From NCBI GenBank assembly GCA_003577275.1, contig QEVO01000001.1, positions 868,001 through 932,000 on the forward strand: DNA of 64,000 nt, written 5' to 3'. Below are positions 51,890 to 61,280 of the stretch, piece after piece. The position numbers and the translations under genes are program-made. The notes beneath the pieces are model-generated. The model was not told where the DNA came from, searched no databases, and saw only the letters and a list, made by a program, of their open reading frames with translations. Positions within the stretch are counted from its first letter, which is position 1; each line of letters starts with the position of its first letter. The stretch comes from Pseudomonadota bacterium. GTDB lineage: Bacteria > Pseudomonadota > Alphaproteobacteria > Sphingomonadales > Govanellaceae.

Positions 51890-52414
51890 ATGAACAAGAA
51901 GACCGACGAGGTAGAACAGCCAGAGCTTGACGCCGACGACTTAGCGAGCGGCCTTGAGAAGAAGAAAAAGCTCAGCGGCAAACAGCTGGTGCTGTTCGTG
52001 ATCCTGCCGGCAGTGGCGTTGATCATTGTCGGCGTCGTGGCCTTTTTCCTGTTGTCCGGCGGCGAGGACAAGCCGGCCGAGAGCGACGTCGCCAGCGGCG
52101 AGAAGACGGAGTTGTTATTTTACGACCTGCCGGAAATGCTGGTCAATTTGAACACCGGCGGTCGCAAGGCCAGTTATCTGAAGATCAAGGTGGCGCTTGA
52201 GATCGATCGCCAGAGCATCCTCCTGGAGCTGGAAAAGAAACTGCCGCGGGTGGTCAACGAGTTTCAGGTCTATTTGCGCGAATTGCGCCCGGAAGACCTC
52301 AACGGTTCGGCCGGCATGTTCCGCCTTAAGGAAGAACTGCTGACACGGGTCAACACCGCGCTTTATCCGACCCAGGTCAAGGACGTGCTGTTTAAGGAAA
52401 TGCTGGTCCAGTAA
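51890..52414 (+). CDS. fliL: Flagellar basal body-associated protein FliL
   Basis: This 174-residue single-pass membrane protein has an acidic cytoplasmic N-terminus and one helix (LVLFVILPAVALIIVGVVAFFLL, split here for length). The periplasmic FliL domain has LPEMLVNLNTGG and LYPTQVKDVLFKEMLVQ. FliL surrounds the stator and supports torque. The ATG at 51890 is chosen; the open frame further upstream has no sensible start. fliM follows after 12 bp. Confidence 0.9.
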   Translation: MNKKTDEVEQPELDADDLASGLEKKKKLSGKQLVLFVILPAVALIIVGVVAFFLLSGGEDKPAESDVASGEKTELLFYDLPEMLVNLNTGGRKASYLKIKVALEIDRQSILLELEKKLPRVVNEFQVYLRELRPEDLNGSAGMFRLKEELLTRVNTALYPTQVKDVLFKEMLVQ

Positions 52415-52426
52415 GGGTGTGTTTAG

Positions 52427-53551
52427 ATGGCCGATAATCAAAGCCCGGATGATGGCTCGCTAGACCAGGATAAGCTTTCCGCCGAATGGGCGGCGATGGC
52501 CGACGCCCCGCAGGACGACGCCAAGGTCGCCGAAGAATGGGAAAAACTGGCCGCCGAGGAACCCAATCCGCTGGGCGGCGCTCAGGCTGACCGCGTTCTC
52601 GATCAAAACGAAATCGACAGCCTGCTCGGCTTTGATGGCGATGATGACGATAACCGCGAACGCACCGGTATCCAGGCGCTGATCAACAGCGGCCTCGTCG
52701 CTTACGAGCGGCTGCCGATGCTCGATATCATCTTCGACCGCTTCGTGCGGATGATGTCGACGTCGCTCAGAAATTTTACTTCCGACAACATTGAAGTGTC
52801 GATCGACAACACCTCATCGATCCGCTTTGGCGACTATTTGAATTCGATCCCCCTGCCGGCGATGCTGGCGGTGTTCCGCGCCGAGGAATGGGACAATTAC
52901 GGCCTGATCACCATCGATTCCAACCTCATCTATTCCATCGTCGATGCGCTGCTCGGCGGCCGCCGCGGTACGGCGGCGATGCGCATCGAGGGCCGGCCCT
53001 ATACCACCATCGAGCAGACGCTGATCGAACGCATGATCTCCGTGGTGCTCAAGGATTTGTGCGCCGCCTTCGAGCCGTTGAGCCCCGTCACTTTCACCCT
53101 CGACCGGGTGGAGACCAACCCGCGTTTCGCCTCCATCGCGCAAGCGTCCAACGCGGCCATTTTGGTCAAAATGCGGGCCGATATGGAGGACCGCGGCGGG
53201 CGGTTTGAAATGGTGCTGCCCTACGCCACCATCGAGCCGGTGCGCGAGCTGCTGCTGCAGCGCTTCATGGGTGAGAAGTTCGGCCGCGACACCATTTGGG
53301 AAAACCATTTGGCCAACGAGCTATGGTACACCGAGGTGCCGGTCGAGGCGGTCTTGGACGAACAGGTGCTGACTCTGGGCGAAGTCATGGGCATGGAAGT
53401 CGGCCAAACGTTGATGCTCAATACCGGCCCCGATGCGGAAATCGACGTCCGCTGTAACGGCGTGTCGATGATGAACGGACGGATGGGACGGCTGGGGCCC
53501 CATGTCGCCGTCAAGATCGAAAACATCAAGATGCGGAAACGGAAACCATGA
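52427..53551 (+). CDS. fliM: Flagellar motor switch protein FliM
   Basis: A 374-residue protein. The CheY-binding peptide LDQNEIDSLLGFD is at about 58-70, after an acidic N-terminal extension of about 55 residues that is longer than usual. The middle CheC-like domain (about 90-275) and the C-terminal SpoA domain (LTLGEVMGMEVGQTLMLN) follow. FliM forms the C ring and receives phosphorylated CheY. It overlaps the next gene by 4 bp. Confidence 0.95.
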   Translation: MADNQSPDDGSLDQDKLSAEWAAMADAPQDDAKVAEEWEKLAAEEPNPLGGAQADRVLDQNEIDSLLGFDGDDDDNRERTGIQALINSGLVAYERLPMLDIIFDRFVRMMSTSLRNFTSDNIEVSIDNTSSIRFGDYLNSIPLPAMLAVFRAEEWDNYGLITIDSNLIYSIVDALLGGRRGTAAMRIEGRPYTTIEQTLIERMISVVLKDLCAAFEPLSPVTFTLDRVETNPRFASIAQASNAAILVKMRADMEDRGGRFEMVLPYATIEPVRELLLQRFMGEKFGRDTIWENHLANELWYTEVPVEAVLDEQVLTLGEVMGMEVGQTLMLNTGPDAEIDVRCNGVSMMNGRMGRLGPHVAVKIENIKMRKRKP

Positions 53552-53991
53552 TCGGTATTGATCTCATCGCCAACGGCGTGGTCGCGGTATTGCTTGCCGT
53601 CACCATCGGATTTGCTTTTGTGCTCAATCGCCGCCTGCAGCTCCTGCGGCAGAATCAGGGCGAGCTGCTGCGCCTGGCCACCGCGCTTAATCAGGCGACA
53701 GCGCGGGCGCAGGAAGGGATTTACGAATTAAAGGCGGTGGGGCAGACCACCGAGGAAACGCTGAAGCGCGAAGTGGCGCGGGCGCGGGCGCTGGCCGATG
53801 AGCTGGCGCTGATCACCGAGGCCGGCAACAATCTGGCCGACAAGCTGGAGGCGGGCCTGACCCGTCGCGCTCGCGAAGCCGCCGATGACGGGCGCCGGCC
53901 GCACATCCGCGTCGCCGGCGGACTGGAAGCCCTTGCCGAAGCCGCCGCCAATCATGATGAGCGCCGCCATGCCCTTAAAACCGCCCGCTGA
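53548..53991 (+). CDS. DUF6468 family flagellar-region protein
   Basis: This 147-residue protein has one N-terminal membrane helix (IANGVVAVLLAVTIGFAFVL) followed by a predicted coiled coil and a disordered tail. It is consistently placed between fliM and motE in Rhodospirillales-type flagellar clusters, as here (4-bp overlap with fliM, 35-bp overlap with the next gene). Its function is unknown. A role in the motor or export gate is suggested by position only. Confidence 0.65.
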   Translation: MIGIDLIANGVVAVLLAVTIGFAFVLNRRLQLLRQNQGELLRLATALNQATARAQEGIYELKAVGQTTEETLKREVARARALADELALITEAGNNLADKLEAGLTRRAREAADDGRRPHIRVAGGLEALAEAAANHDERRHALKTAR

Positions 53992-54688
53992 CGCCAGCTC
54001 CTTTTTAAACCGGTTGCGCCGCGGCAGGCTGTTGCCGCTGGCGATGATCGCCTGCAGCGGTCTGCTGGTGGTGAAAATCTCCGCCATCGTCTCTCAGGCG
54101 GTGACGTCAGCGCCGCTGCTGATCGCCGATGCCGTCGCGGCGGAACAGGCCGCCGAAGTGTCGCCCGCCGCCGGCGAACCGGCCAAGACGGAGGCCGCAG
54201 ATAACAAAACGGAAGCCGCTGCGCCGGCCGCCGATGACGCCAATGCGCCGGCCAGCCCGGAATTCTTGAGCCGCTCGGAAATGGACTTGTTGCAGGATCT
54301 ATCCGATCGCCGCCAGAAATTGGAGGCGCGATCGCAGGAGCTGGACACCCGGGAGCGCCTGCTGATGGCCACCGAACAGCGCATCGACCGCAAAATCGAG
54401 CGCCTAAAGAGCCTGGAAAGCAACATCAAGGCGCTGGTCAAGACCCATGACGAGCAGGCGGAAGCGCAGCTGCAAAATCTGGTCAAAATCTATGAAGCCA
54501 TGAAGCCCAAGGATGCGGCGCGCATTCTGGAAAAGCTCGATCTGGCGGTGCTCTTGGACGTCATCGAACGGATGAAGCAGAAGAAGGTGGCCGAGGTCTT
54601 GGCCCAGATGAACCAGGCCACGGCCACCGAGGTGACCACCGAATTGGCCTTGCGGCGGCAATTGCCGTTTAACGGCGATAATAGCTAA
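53957..54688 (+). CDS. motE: MotE-like flagellar motor chaperone
   Basis: This 243-residue protein has one membrane helix near residue 35, an Ala/Pro/Glu-rich linker and a long coiled coil (about 110-185). The C-terminal helical domain resembles the MgtE N-domain: EAMKPKDAARILEKLDL and KKVAEVLAQMNQATATEVT. Proteins of this form (MotE) stabilise the stator or MotC in rhizobia. Starts at 53954, 53957 and 53969 are all possible; I use 53957. Confidence 0.75.
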   Translation: MSAAMPLKPPADASSFLNRLRRGRLLPLAMIACSGLLVVKISAIVSQAVTSAPLLIADAVAAEQAAEVSPAAGEPAKTEAADNKTEAAAPAADDANAPASPEFLSRSEMDLLQDLSDRRQKLEARSQELDTRERLLMATEQRIDRKIERLKSLESNIKALVKTHDEQAEAQLQNLVKIYEAMKPKDAARILEKLDLAVLLDVIERMKQKKVAEVLAQMNQATATEVTTELALRRQLPFNGDNS

Positions 54689-54756
54689 CCACCTAAAATA
54701 AAAAGATTTTCACTGATTCGGCGCGATCTTCCCGGAAACTTGGGGAAAGCCGCTCC

Positions 54757-54771
54757 TTAACCGCGCCTTAA
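54757..54771 (+). promoter_or_regulatory. CtrA box upstream of cheZ
   Basis: TTAA-N7-TTAA, a perfect consensus match, 57 bp before the cheZ start at 54828. It begins a new transcription unit after motE. Confidence 0.7.
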
Positions 54772-54827
54772 GGGCCTTTTGCCTACACTTTCCCGGCACT
54801 TGGGAGGGGCGGAAGGAGAGATAGAAG

Positions 54828-55397
54828 ATGCAGGGAGCGACACACCCCATAACGCCGGCCATGGTGCCGGATGACGGCGCGACAGCCCTGTGGCGCATGC
54901 GCCACGAGATCGCCGAGCTAGTGGGCTGCATCGAGGCGGCCAAGGCCGAACTCCACGAACTGCAGCCGCAGACCTTAAGCAAGCGCAAGATCCCCGACGC
55001 CTCGGACGAATTGGAAGCCATCGTTCAAGAAACCGAACTGGCCGCCGGCAAGGTGATGGACGCTGCGGAAGAGATCGAGTCCCTGGCGCAAAAATCCGAC
55101 GGTGAGATGGCGGCGTCCTTGGCCGATATCGTCACCCGGCTTTATGAGGCGTCAAGCTTTCAGGACATCACCGGGCAGCGCATCACCAAGGTGGTGGGCA
55201 CGCTCAGGCAACTGGAAGAACGCTTGAGCAGACTGGCGGAGGCCATCGGCGATACCCATATCGAGGCGGCGCCCGAAATTCATCGCAACGAGAACGGCGA
55301 AGTGGTTGACGCCAAGGCGCTGCTCCATGGCCCACAGCTTCCCCAGACCGCCAATGCCCAGGATGACATCGACGCCATATTGGCGAGTTTTGATTGA
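54828..55397 (+). CDS. cheZ: CheZ-like chemotaxis phosphatase
   Basis: This 189-residue helical protein carries the CheZ signature SSFQDITGQRITKVVGTL (about 105-123), with the catalytic Gln in FQDITGQ. The C-terminal DDIDAILASFD resembles the CheY-binding tail of CheZ. It dephosphorylates CheY, complementing the cheA-R operon at the start of the window. CheZ-type phosphatases occur in some Alphaproteobacteria. The MotB-like gene starts 2 bp after the stop. Confidence 0.88.
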   Translation: MQGATHPITPAMVPDDGATALWRMRHEIAELVGCIEAAKAELHELQPQTLSKRKIPDASDELEAIVQETELAAGKVMDAAEEIESLAQKSDGEMAASLADIVTRLYEASSFQDITGQRITKVVGTLRQLEERLSRLAEAIGDTHIEAAPEIHRNENGEVVDAKALLHGPQLPQTANAQDDIDAILASFD

Positions 55398-55399
55398 TC

Positions 55400-56104
55400 A
55401 TGACCGGCGAGTTAGAACCAGCGCAAGAGCGAAATCCGCTTGATGATTTGGCGGAAGATACGACCGGCGCCAAGACGGTGCAACTCTTTGCCTCGCTTTA
55501 TCTGATTTTGATCGCCTTCTTCATCGTCCTCAATTCGGTTTCCAATCAGGTGACGGCCAAGGCTGACGCGGCGCTGGAAAGCGTCTACACCACTTTCCGC
55601 AAATCCTTTGCGCCCAACAGCGATGAGATTGATTTTCTGGGCTTGAAAAAGCTCGATATCCATTCGCAGGAGTTTTACGACGGCATCAAGGGTCTGTTTA
55701 CCGAACTGGTGGACTTTCCCGGACGGTTTGCAAGTCAGGGCGGCAATCAGCTCGAAGCGGAATTGGCGACCGCCGTTTTGTTCAACCAGGGCGATGTGCA
55801 TCTACGGCCCGACCAAACCCGGTTCTTGAACGATCTGGCCGATTTCTTGCGCCGCGAGAGCGGCCAGGCGGAGCGCACGGTCGAGATTTCTTTCGCCGTC
55901 ACCGAAGCGATGATGGAAGCGGCGCAGCCGGAACAGCAATTGCCGGTATTGCGGGCGGCGGCGTTTGCCCGCGAACTGGAGGATCGCGGCGTGCCGGCGT
56001 CCTTGATTAGCACCGGCGTCGTCATCGACCGGCGGGACTTGGTGTGGCTGCGGTTCAATACCCGTCGCAGCGATATTCTTGATCGTGATCGCGGCGGAGA
56101 ATAG
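55400..56104 (+). CDS. MotB-like OmpA-domain protein lacking the stator Asp
   Basis: This 234-residue protein has one membrane helix (LFASLYLILIAFFIVLNSVS) that aligns with the MotB helix, but the proton-binding Asp is Ser. A periplasmic region of about 180 residues with an OmpA-like C-terminal part follows. Without the Asp it should not conduct ions alone. It might be a regulatory or structural paralogue working with the Asp-containing gene that follows 3 bp later. The ATG at 55400 is used. No motA is next to it. Confidence 0.75.
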   Translation: MTGELEPAQERNPLDDLAEDTTGAKTVQLFASLYLILIAFFIVLNSVSNQVTAKADAALESVYTTFRKSFAPNSDEIDFLGLKKLDIHSQEFYDGIKGLFTELVDFPGRFASQGGNQLEAELATAVLFNQGDVHLRPDQTRFLNDLADFLRRESGQAERTVEISFAVTEAMMEAAQPEQQLPVLRAAAFARELEDRGVPASLISTGVVIDRRDLVWLRFNTRRSDILDRDRGGE

Positions 56105-56107
56105 GCC

Positions 56108-56818
56108 ATGCAAATGTTTGAATCGCCGCCGCCGTCCACGCCGTCCCTGGGCTGGATGTTGATATTCGCCGACCTCCTGTCGCTGATCCTGACGTTTTTC
56201 GTCATGGTGTTTTCCATGAACGCCGTGCAGGTGGACGACTGGCAGGCGGTGGTCAATGCCTTAAGCGACCGTCTGAACCCTGCGCAAAGCCGCTTGCGCG
56301 ATGAGAAATGGGATGAACACCCCAAGCCGCAGAGCGATTTTCCGGAAAGCCAGAACATTGAGTACTTGAACACGGTCATCGAGGAAATGTTGGCCCGCGA
56401 CCCGGTGTTGCAAAAGGCCCATGTCCGGCTGCTGGATGACCGCGTGGCGGTCTCGCTGCCGGCTGATCTCCTGTTTTCCGCGGGCAGCTCGGAGATCGCC
56501 GATCCCAAGACCTTTGCTTCCCTGGCCGAATTGGCGGCCCTTCTCGGCAATGTTCGCAACGAGATCTCCGTCGTCGGGTATACGGATCCTTCACCGGTTC
56601 ATGGTAAGACGTTCGCATCGCCCTGGGAGCTGTCGCTCGCCCGGGCGATGGCCATTGCCCGCGTGCTCCGCCGCAGCGGCTACCGGCAGCCGATGCCGGT
56701 CTACGGCTATGGCGGCAAGCGCTATGGCGATCTTTTGGATGGACTGCCGATGGCGATCCAGTCGCAGCTGTCGCGCCGGGTCGATATTGTGATCAGGGAC
56801 TATGAACAGGGACGTTGA
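56108..56818 (+). CDS. MotB-like stator protein
   Basis: This 236-residue protein has an N-terminal helix LIFADLLSLILTFFVMVFSM that keeps the stator Asp (FAD), and a C-terminal OmpA-like peptidoglycan-binding domain (about 115-236; VVGYTDPSP and LSLARAMAIARVL). It is smaller than E. coli MotB. The stator-specific plug region is not obvious. Paired with the preceding Asp-less paralogue and with no motA in the window, so the MotA partner must be elsewhere. Confidence 0.75.
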   Translation: MQMFESPPPSTPSLGWMLIFADLLSLILTFFVMVFSMNAVQVDDWQAVVNALSDRLNPAQSRLRDEKWDEHPKPQSDFPESQNIEYLNTVIEEMLARDPVLQKAHVRLLDDRVAVSLPADLLFSAGSSEIADPKTFASLAELAALLGNVRNEISVVGYTDPSPVHGKTFASPWELSLARAMAIARVLRRSGYRQPMPVYGYGGKRYGDLLDGLPMAIQSQLSRRVDIVIRDYEQGR

Positions 56819-56828
56819 CAAGGCAAGC

Positions 56829-59759
56829 ATGGGGCGGACGATCGGCGTGATCCTGCATCGCGCCGCGGCGGCTGTTCTGGCGCTCCTCATCATTGCCAGC
56901 GGCGCCTTGGCCAACGAGCGGGTGGTGCTGCGCGCCGGCGAGCACAAAGGCTTCAGCCGGCTGGTCTTCGATTGGGCATCCCGGGTTGACTACAAGACGT
57001 CGCGGGAAGGCGACCGTCTCGTTATCACCTTTTCCCGTCAGGCCGAACTTGATCTGGTGGAAGTGGCAGGCGGCGCGCTCAGTCGGGTAGCAGATCCGCA
57101 AGTCGGCGCGGAAGGAGACAAGCTGGTGCTGCGCTTCAAGGTCCATCCAGAAGCTGCGGTGCGCAATTTCCGTGACGGATCCAAGGTGGTGATCGATATC
57201 GCCGATCCCGCCTCGGCATCGTCGGCGTCGGCCACCGCTGCGCCGCAGCGCGAGAAAGAAAAGCCGCAGCCGGCGCCGAAAAAGAAGCAGCAACCGCCGA
57301 TCCAAGCGGCGCAAAAACCCGCGGCGAAGGCTACGCCTGTGGAAAGCGCGGGCGAGCCCTTGCCCGAAGCCACGGCTCCTTCCACGAAGCTTGCCTACAC
57401 GGGTGCGCCGATTAGCCTGCAATACGAACCGATTTTCAATGGCGTGCGGCTGACCTATCCGTTGGGCGATGTGCTGCCGGCGGCGGTCTTCGTGCGCGCC
57501 GGGCACCTGTGGGTGGTGTTCGAGAAATACCGCCCGGTGGATCAGGGAGCATTAAGCGGCGTTCTGGGCGAGCGCATCAAATCAGCGCAGCAACTCGCCA
57601 ATCCCATAGCAACGGTTCTGCGCTATCGCATTGCCGACGGTCAGAATGCGGCGGCGCATCGTCGCGGCGGCGCCTGGATCGTCGAGCTGAAGGACAATCA
57701 TACCTCGCCGCAAATTCCCATCGACATCGCCGGTCAGGAAATGGCGGGTAAGCCGAGCGTCTTTTTGCCCATAACCGACGTCGGCTTGCGCATCGACATT
57801 GATGATCCGTTGGTGGGAGATCGTCTGTCGGTGGTGCCGGTCGCGCCTTCGGGGCGCGGCGTGCAGGAGGCGCGCCGGTTCGCCCAGTTTCAGGTCGCCG
57901 CCACCGCCCAGGGAATTGTGATTGAAGTCAACGCCGATGGCGTCGAAGTCAACCGCTTCCGCAACGGCGTCGCCATCACCGCGCCCGATGGCCTGGCGCT
58001 TTCCGGCAACGTGATCGCTGCCGTTGAACAGCCCGACCCCGACACCGCCGAGAGCGCTCTGCCGCAGCGTCTTATTGACTTCAAGGCGTGGCGGCGCGGC
58101 GAGATTGCAGACTATATGGCGATTCGGCATGGCCTCCTTTATCGTCTATCCCGGGCCAATGCGGAGGAACGCAACAGCGTGCGCTGGGATCTGGCGCGGT
58201 TCTATCTTGGCCATGGCTTGCCCGATCAGGCGCTGGGCATTCTTCAGGTCATGCAATCGAGCGATCAGGATCTTCTCGATAATGCCGAATTTCGCGCCAT
58301 CCGCGGCATTTCCTTTGCGTTGCTGCGGCGTTTCGAGGAGGCGCGTAACGATCTTTCCTACAGCGCACTCGATAGCGAACTCGATATCTATCTCTGGCGC
58401 GCCTTGGCCGCCGAAGGAGCGGGCGACGGGGAGGGGGCGTTGGCCGCCTTCGAGCGCGGCGCGGATATTCTTCCCAAATATGATGACGCCGAACGCGGGC
58501 GGTTTTATCTGGTGGCGGCGCGCGCGGCGCTGGAAACCGGACAATATGACATTATGGAGAACGTCGTCTCGGTTCTGACCGGACTGATGCTGCCCGCCGA
58601 CGCCAGCATCGAGGCCGAATATTTGCGCGCCAAGTTGCTGATCGCCAAGAAGCAGCCCAAGGTTGCCCGCGAGGCCTTGAAAAAAGTCATCGCCTCGGGC
58701 GGACGCGGCTCCGCCGCGCGCGCCAAGCTTGCCGAGATCGAGCTGAGACTCGACAAGAACGAAATGGCGCCGCAAGACGCCATCGATCAGTTGGAGCGTC
58801 TGCGCTTTGCCTGGCGCGGCGATGAGTTCGAGCTTAATCTCTTGGATCGGCTGGGCCGCCTTTATACGGCGACCGGCGATTACCGCACCGGCCTTAATAC
58901 CTTGCGCCAGGCGGTGACCTATTTCGACAAAACGCCGCGCACGCGGAAATTATCGGACCTCATGACCACGGCTTTCCGGGACCTGTTCCTCGACGGCAAA
59001 GCCGACGCCATGCCGCCCCTGGAGGCGCTGTCGCTTTATTATGATTTCCGCGAACTGACGCCGCTGGGCGCCGACGGCGACAACATGATCCGCCGGCTGG
59101 CTGATCGGCTGGTCTCGGTCGATCTTTTGGAGCGGGCGGCGGCGCTCCTGGAGCATCAGGTGCGCTACCGCCTGGAGGGCGTCGCCCAGGCCGACGTGGC
59201 GGTGCGGCTGGCGATGATCTATCTCCTTGATCATAAACCGGAAAAGGCGCTGGCGGTGATTCGCGCCACGCGCCAGACCATTATGCCGGAGGACGTGGAG
59301 GCGCGCCGCCGCCGCTTGGAAGCGCGGGCGCTCATCGACCTGGCGCAATATGAAGAGGCCGAGGTGCTGCTGGAGGGTGATCAAACGCGGGATGCCGATC
59401 TCTTGCGCGCCGACCTTTTCTGGGGCGCTGGGCGCTGGCCGGAGGTGGTGGCCAACGCCGAGAAGCTACTGGGCCGCCGCTGGGAGCAAAAGAAGTCGCT
59501 CTCCAATGACGAGCGCCGCCAGGTATTGCGGATCGCCGTCGCCCTGTCGCTGGCGGAAAATGCCGAAGGGCTACGGGGCTTGCGCGAACGCTACGCCGGG
59601 CCAATGGCTGACGGGGCCTACGCCACCGCCTTCAACGTCATTACCGCCAAGCAGGATACCACCGCTAAGGAAATCAAGGAACTGACCGAAAGCATCGCCA
59701 GCGTCAACACCCTGGAAGGGTTCATGAGCGCCTATCGGAAAGAATTCAAGGGCTCTTGA
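56829..59759 (+). CDS. Large secreted TPR-repeat protein of the flagellar region
   Basis: This 976-residue protein has a signal peptide (VILHRAAAAVLALLIIASGALA), an N-terminal AMIN-like beta domain (VLRAGEHKGFSRLVFDWAS), and a Lys/Pro/Ala-rich linker. A second beta region follows, and then about 450 residues of TPR-like helical repeats. It is exported to the periplasm. It follows the MotB-like pair by 10 bp, so it is probably a periplasmic partner of that motor unit (inference). The ATG at 56829 has AAGG 5 bp upstream; an ATG at 56802 overlaps the preceding gene. Confidence 0.7.
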   Translation: MGRTIGVILHRAAAAVLALLIIASGALANERVVLRAGEHKGFSRLVFDWASRVDYKTSREGDRLVITFSRQAELDLVEVAGGALSRVADPQVGAEGDKLVLRFKVHPEAAVRNFRDGSKVVIDIADPASASSASATAAPQREKEKPQPAPKKKQQPPIQAAQKPAAKATPVESAGEPLPEATAPSTKLAYTGAPISLQYEPIFNGVRLTYPLGDVLPAAVFVRAGHLWVVFEKYRPVDQGALSGVLGERIKSAQQLANPIATVLRYRIADGQNAAAHRRGGAWIVELKDNHTSPQIPIDIAGQEMAGKPSVFLPITDVGLRIDIDDPLVGDRLSVVPVAPSGRGVQEARRFAQFQVAATAQGIVIEVNADGVEVNRFRNGVAITAPDGLALSGNVIAAVEQPDPDTAESALPQRLIDFKAWRRGEIADYMAIRHGLLYRLSRANAEERNSVRWDLARFYLGHGLPDQALGILQVMQSSDQDLLDNAEFRAIRGISFALLRRFEEARNDLSYSALDSELDIYLWRALAAEGAGDGEGALAAFERGADILPKYDDAERGRFYLVAARAALETGQYDIMENVVSVLTGLMLPADASIEAEYLRAKLLIAKKQPKVAREALKKVIASGGRGSAARAKLAEIELRLDKNEMAPQDAIDQLERLRFAWRGDEFELNLLDRLGRLYTATGDYRTGLNTLRQAVTYFDKTPRTRKLSDLMTTAFRDLFLDGKADAMPPLEALSLYYDFRELTPLGADGDNMIRRLADRLVSVDLLERAAALLEHQVRYRLEGVAQADVAVRLAMIYLLDHKPEKALAVIRATRQTIMPEDVEARRRRLEARALIDLAQYEEAEVLLEGDQTRDADLLRADLFWGAGRWPEVVANAEKLLGRRWEQKKSLSNDERRQVLRIAVALSLAENAEGLRGLRERYAGPMADGAYATAFNVITAKQDTTAKEIKELTESIASVNTLEGFMSAYRKEFKGS

Positions 59760-59839
59760 CGCTTTAACCGAATATCTTCATCTTCTGGCGCCGCTGGGCT
59801 GGGCACTTTCGCCCCCTCATAGCTGATGGTGCGCTGTCG

Positions 59840-60559
59840 ATGTTTGATTTCTTGACCGATCCCCAGGTGTGGACGGGTTTTATCACCCTATCGATCCTTG
59901 AAATCGTCCTTGGTATCGACAATTTGATCTTCCTTTCCATCGTCTCGGAAAGATTGCCGGCGGCTCAGCGGCCCCGGGCGCGCCGGATCGGTTTGGCGTT
60001 GGCGCTCCTCATGCGGGTCGGATTGCTGGCCGGCCTGTCTTGGATCATCGGCCTGACAGCGCCGATTTTCACGGTGGCGGATTTTACCCTCTCCTGGCGC
60101 GACGTGGTGCTGGGCGGCGGCGGCATGTTCCTGATCTATAAGGGCACGCAGGAAATTCACGGCATGGTGGAAGGCAAGGAATCCCATGGCGTGGTCAGCG
60201 GCGCAAAAGCCGTCTCGTTCGCCTCGGTGATCGCCCAGATCGTGGTGCTGGATTTGGTGTTTTCCCTCGATTCGGTGATTACCGCCGTGGGCATGGTCAA
60301 TGACCTGCCGGTGATGATCGCCGCGGTGGTGGTGGCCATCGTCGTGATGCTGGTTGCCGCCGAGCCGGTGGCTGGCTTCATCAACCGCCACCCCACGGTG
60401 AAAATGCTGGCGCTGGCGTTCCTGCTGTTGGTCGGGGTGGCGCTGGTCGCCGATGGGGCGCACTTCCATATCCCGCGCGGCTACCTCTACTTCGCCATCG
60501 CCTTCTCGCTGGCGGTGGAATCGCTCAATCTTATTGCTGCTAAACGCCGAAACTCTTGA
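59840..60559 (+). CDS. TerC-family membrane protein
   Basis: This 239-residue protein has about seven membrane helices. TerC motifs are [20 protein letters not shown] (about 17-36) and [21 protein letters not shown] (about 133-153), with the conserved Asp in each. Some members export Mn2+ or take part in membrane-protein metalation; the substrate here is unknown. It is unrelated to flagella but lies inside the cluster, convergent with fliP and overlapping it by 20 bp. Confidence 0.88.
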   Translation: MFDFLTDPQVWTGFITLSILEIVLGIDNLIFLSIVSERLPAAQRPRARRIGLALALLMRVGLLAGLSWIIGLTAPIFTVADFTLSWRDVVLGGGGMFLIYKGTQEIHGMVEGKESHGVVSGAKAVSFASVIAQIVVLDLVFSLDSVITAVGMVNDLPVMIAAVVVAIVVMLVAAEPVAGFINRHPTVKMLALAFLLLVGVALVADGAHFHIPRGYLYFAIAFSLAVESLNLIAAKRRNS

Positions 60560-61280
60560 CCAGGCTGCCGGCGACCAAAGCCCAGCCGTCCACCAGGACG
60601 AAGAAGATCAGCTTGAAAGGCAGCGAGATCATCACCGGCGGCAGCATCATCATGCCCATGGACATGAGGATCGACGACACCACGAGGTCGATGACCACGA
60701 ACGGCACGAAGAGCAGGAAACCGATCTCGAAGGCGCGCCGCAGCTCGCTGATGATGAAGGCGGGGATCAGCACATGGAGCGGCGTCTCCACCGCTGTCTT
60801 GGGCGGCGTCAGCTTGCCCAGATCGAAGAACAACTGCAGATCCTGCTCGCGCACCTGACCGAGCATGAAGACGCGGAAGGGCGCCACCGCGAGCTCGAAA
60901 GCTTCCCCTTGCTCGATTTCCTCGGCAACCAGCGGGGCGATGCCTTCCTTATAGGATTTCTCGAACGTCGGCGCCATGACAAAGCCGGTCAGGAACAGCG
61001 CCAGGCTGATCAGTACCACGTTGGGCGGCGTCTGCTGCGTGCCGATGGCGCTTCTGAGCAAAGAGAGCACGACGATGATGCGGGTAAACGAGGTCAGCAC
61101 CACGATGATCGACGGCGCCAGCGCCAGCACCGTGGTCAGGAGGATCAACTGAACGATACGGCCGCTGAAGGTGCCGCCTTCGCCCAAGTTGATGGTCACT
61201 TCCTGCGCCGCCGCCGGGAAGGCGGCCAGCAGCGACAGGACAACGGCGGTCAGCGCCGCCCAACGCAACGATGATTTCAC
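60540..61280 (-). CDS. fliP: Flagellar export gate protein FliP
   Basis: This 246-residue protein has a signal sequence and about four membrane helices. FliP signatures are [43 protein letters not shown] and [20 protein letters not shown]. FliP with FliQ and FliR forms the export gate. The GTG start overlaps the fliO stop by 4 bp. FliQ and FliR are encoded on the other strand 2 kb away. Confidence 0.95.
   Translation of the reverse strand: MKSSLRWAALTAVVLSLLAAFPAAAQEVTINLGEGGTFSGRIVQLILLTTVLALAPSIIVVLTSFTRIIVVLSLLRSAIGTQQTPPNVVLISLALFLTGFVMAPTFEKSYKEGIAPLVAEEIEQGEAFELAVAPFRVFMLGQVREQDLQLFFDLGKLTPPKTAVETPLHVLIPAFIISELRRAFEIGFLLFVPFVVIDLVVSSILMSMGMMMLPPVMISLPFKLIFFVLVDGWALVAGSLVKSFGV

Noticed and set aside
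51891..52414. Earlier fliL start at 51797
   Set aside because: It would add about 30 Arg/Pro-rich residues unlike FliL and lacks an RBS; the ATG at 51890 gives the normal N-terminus.
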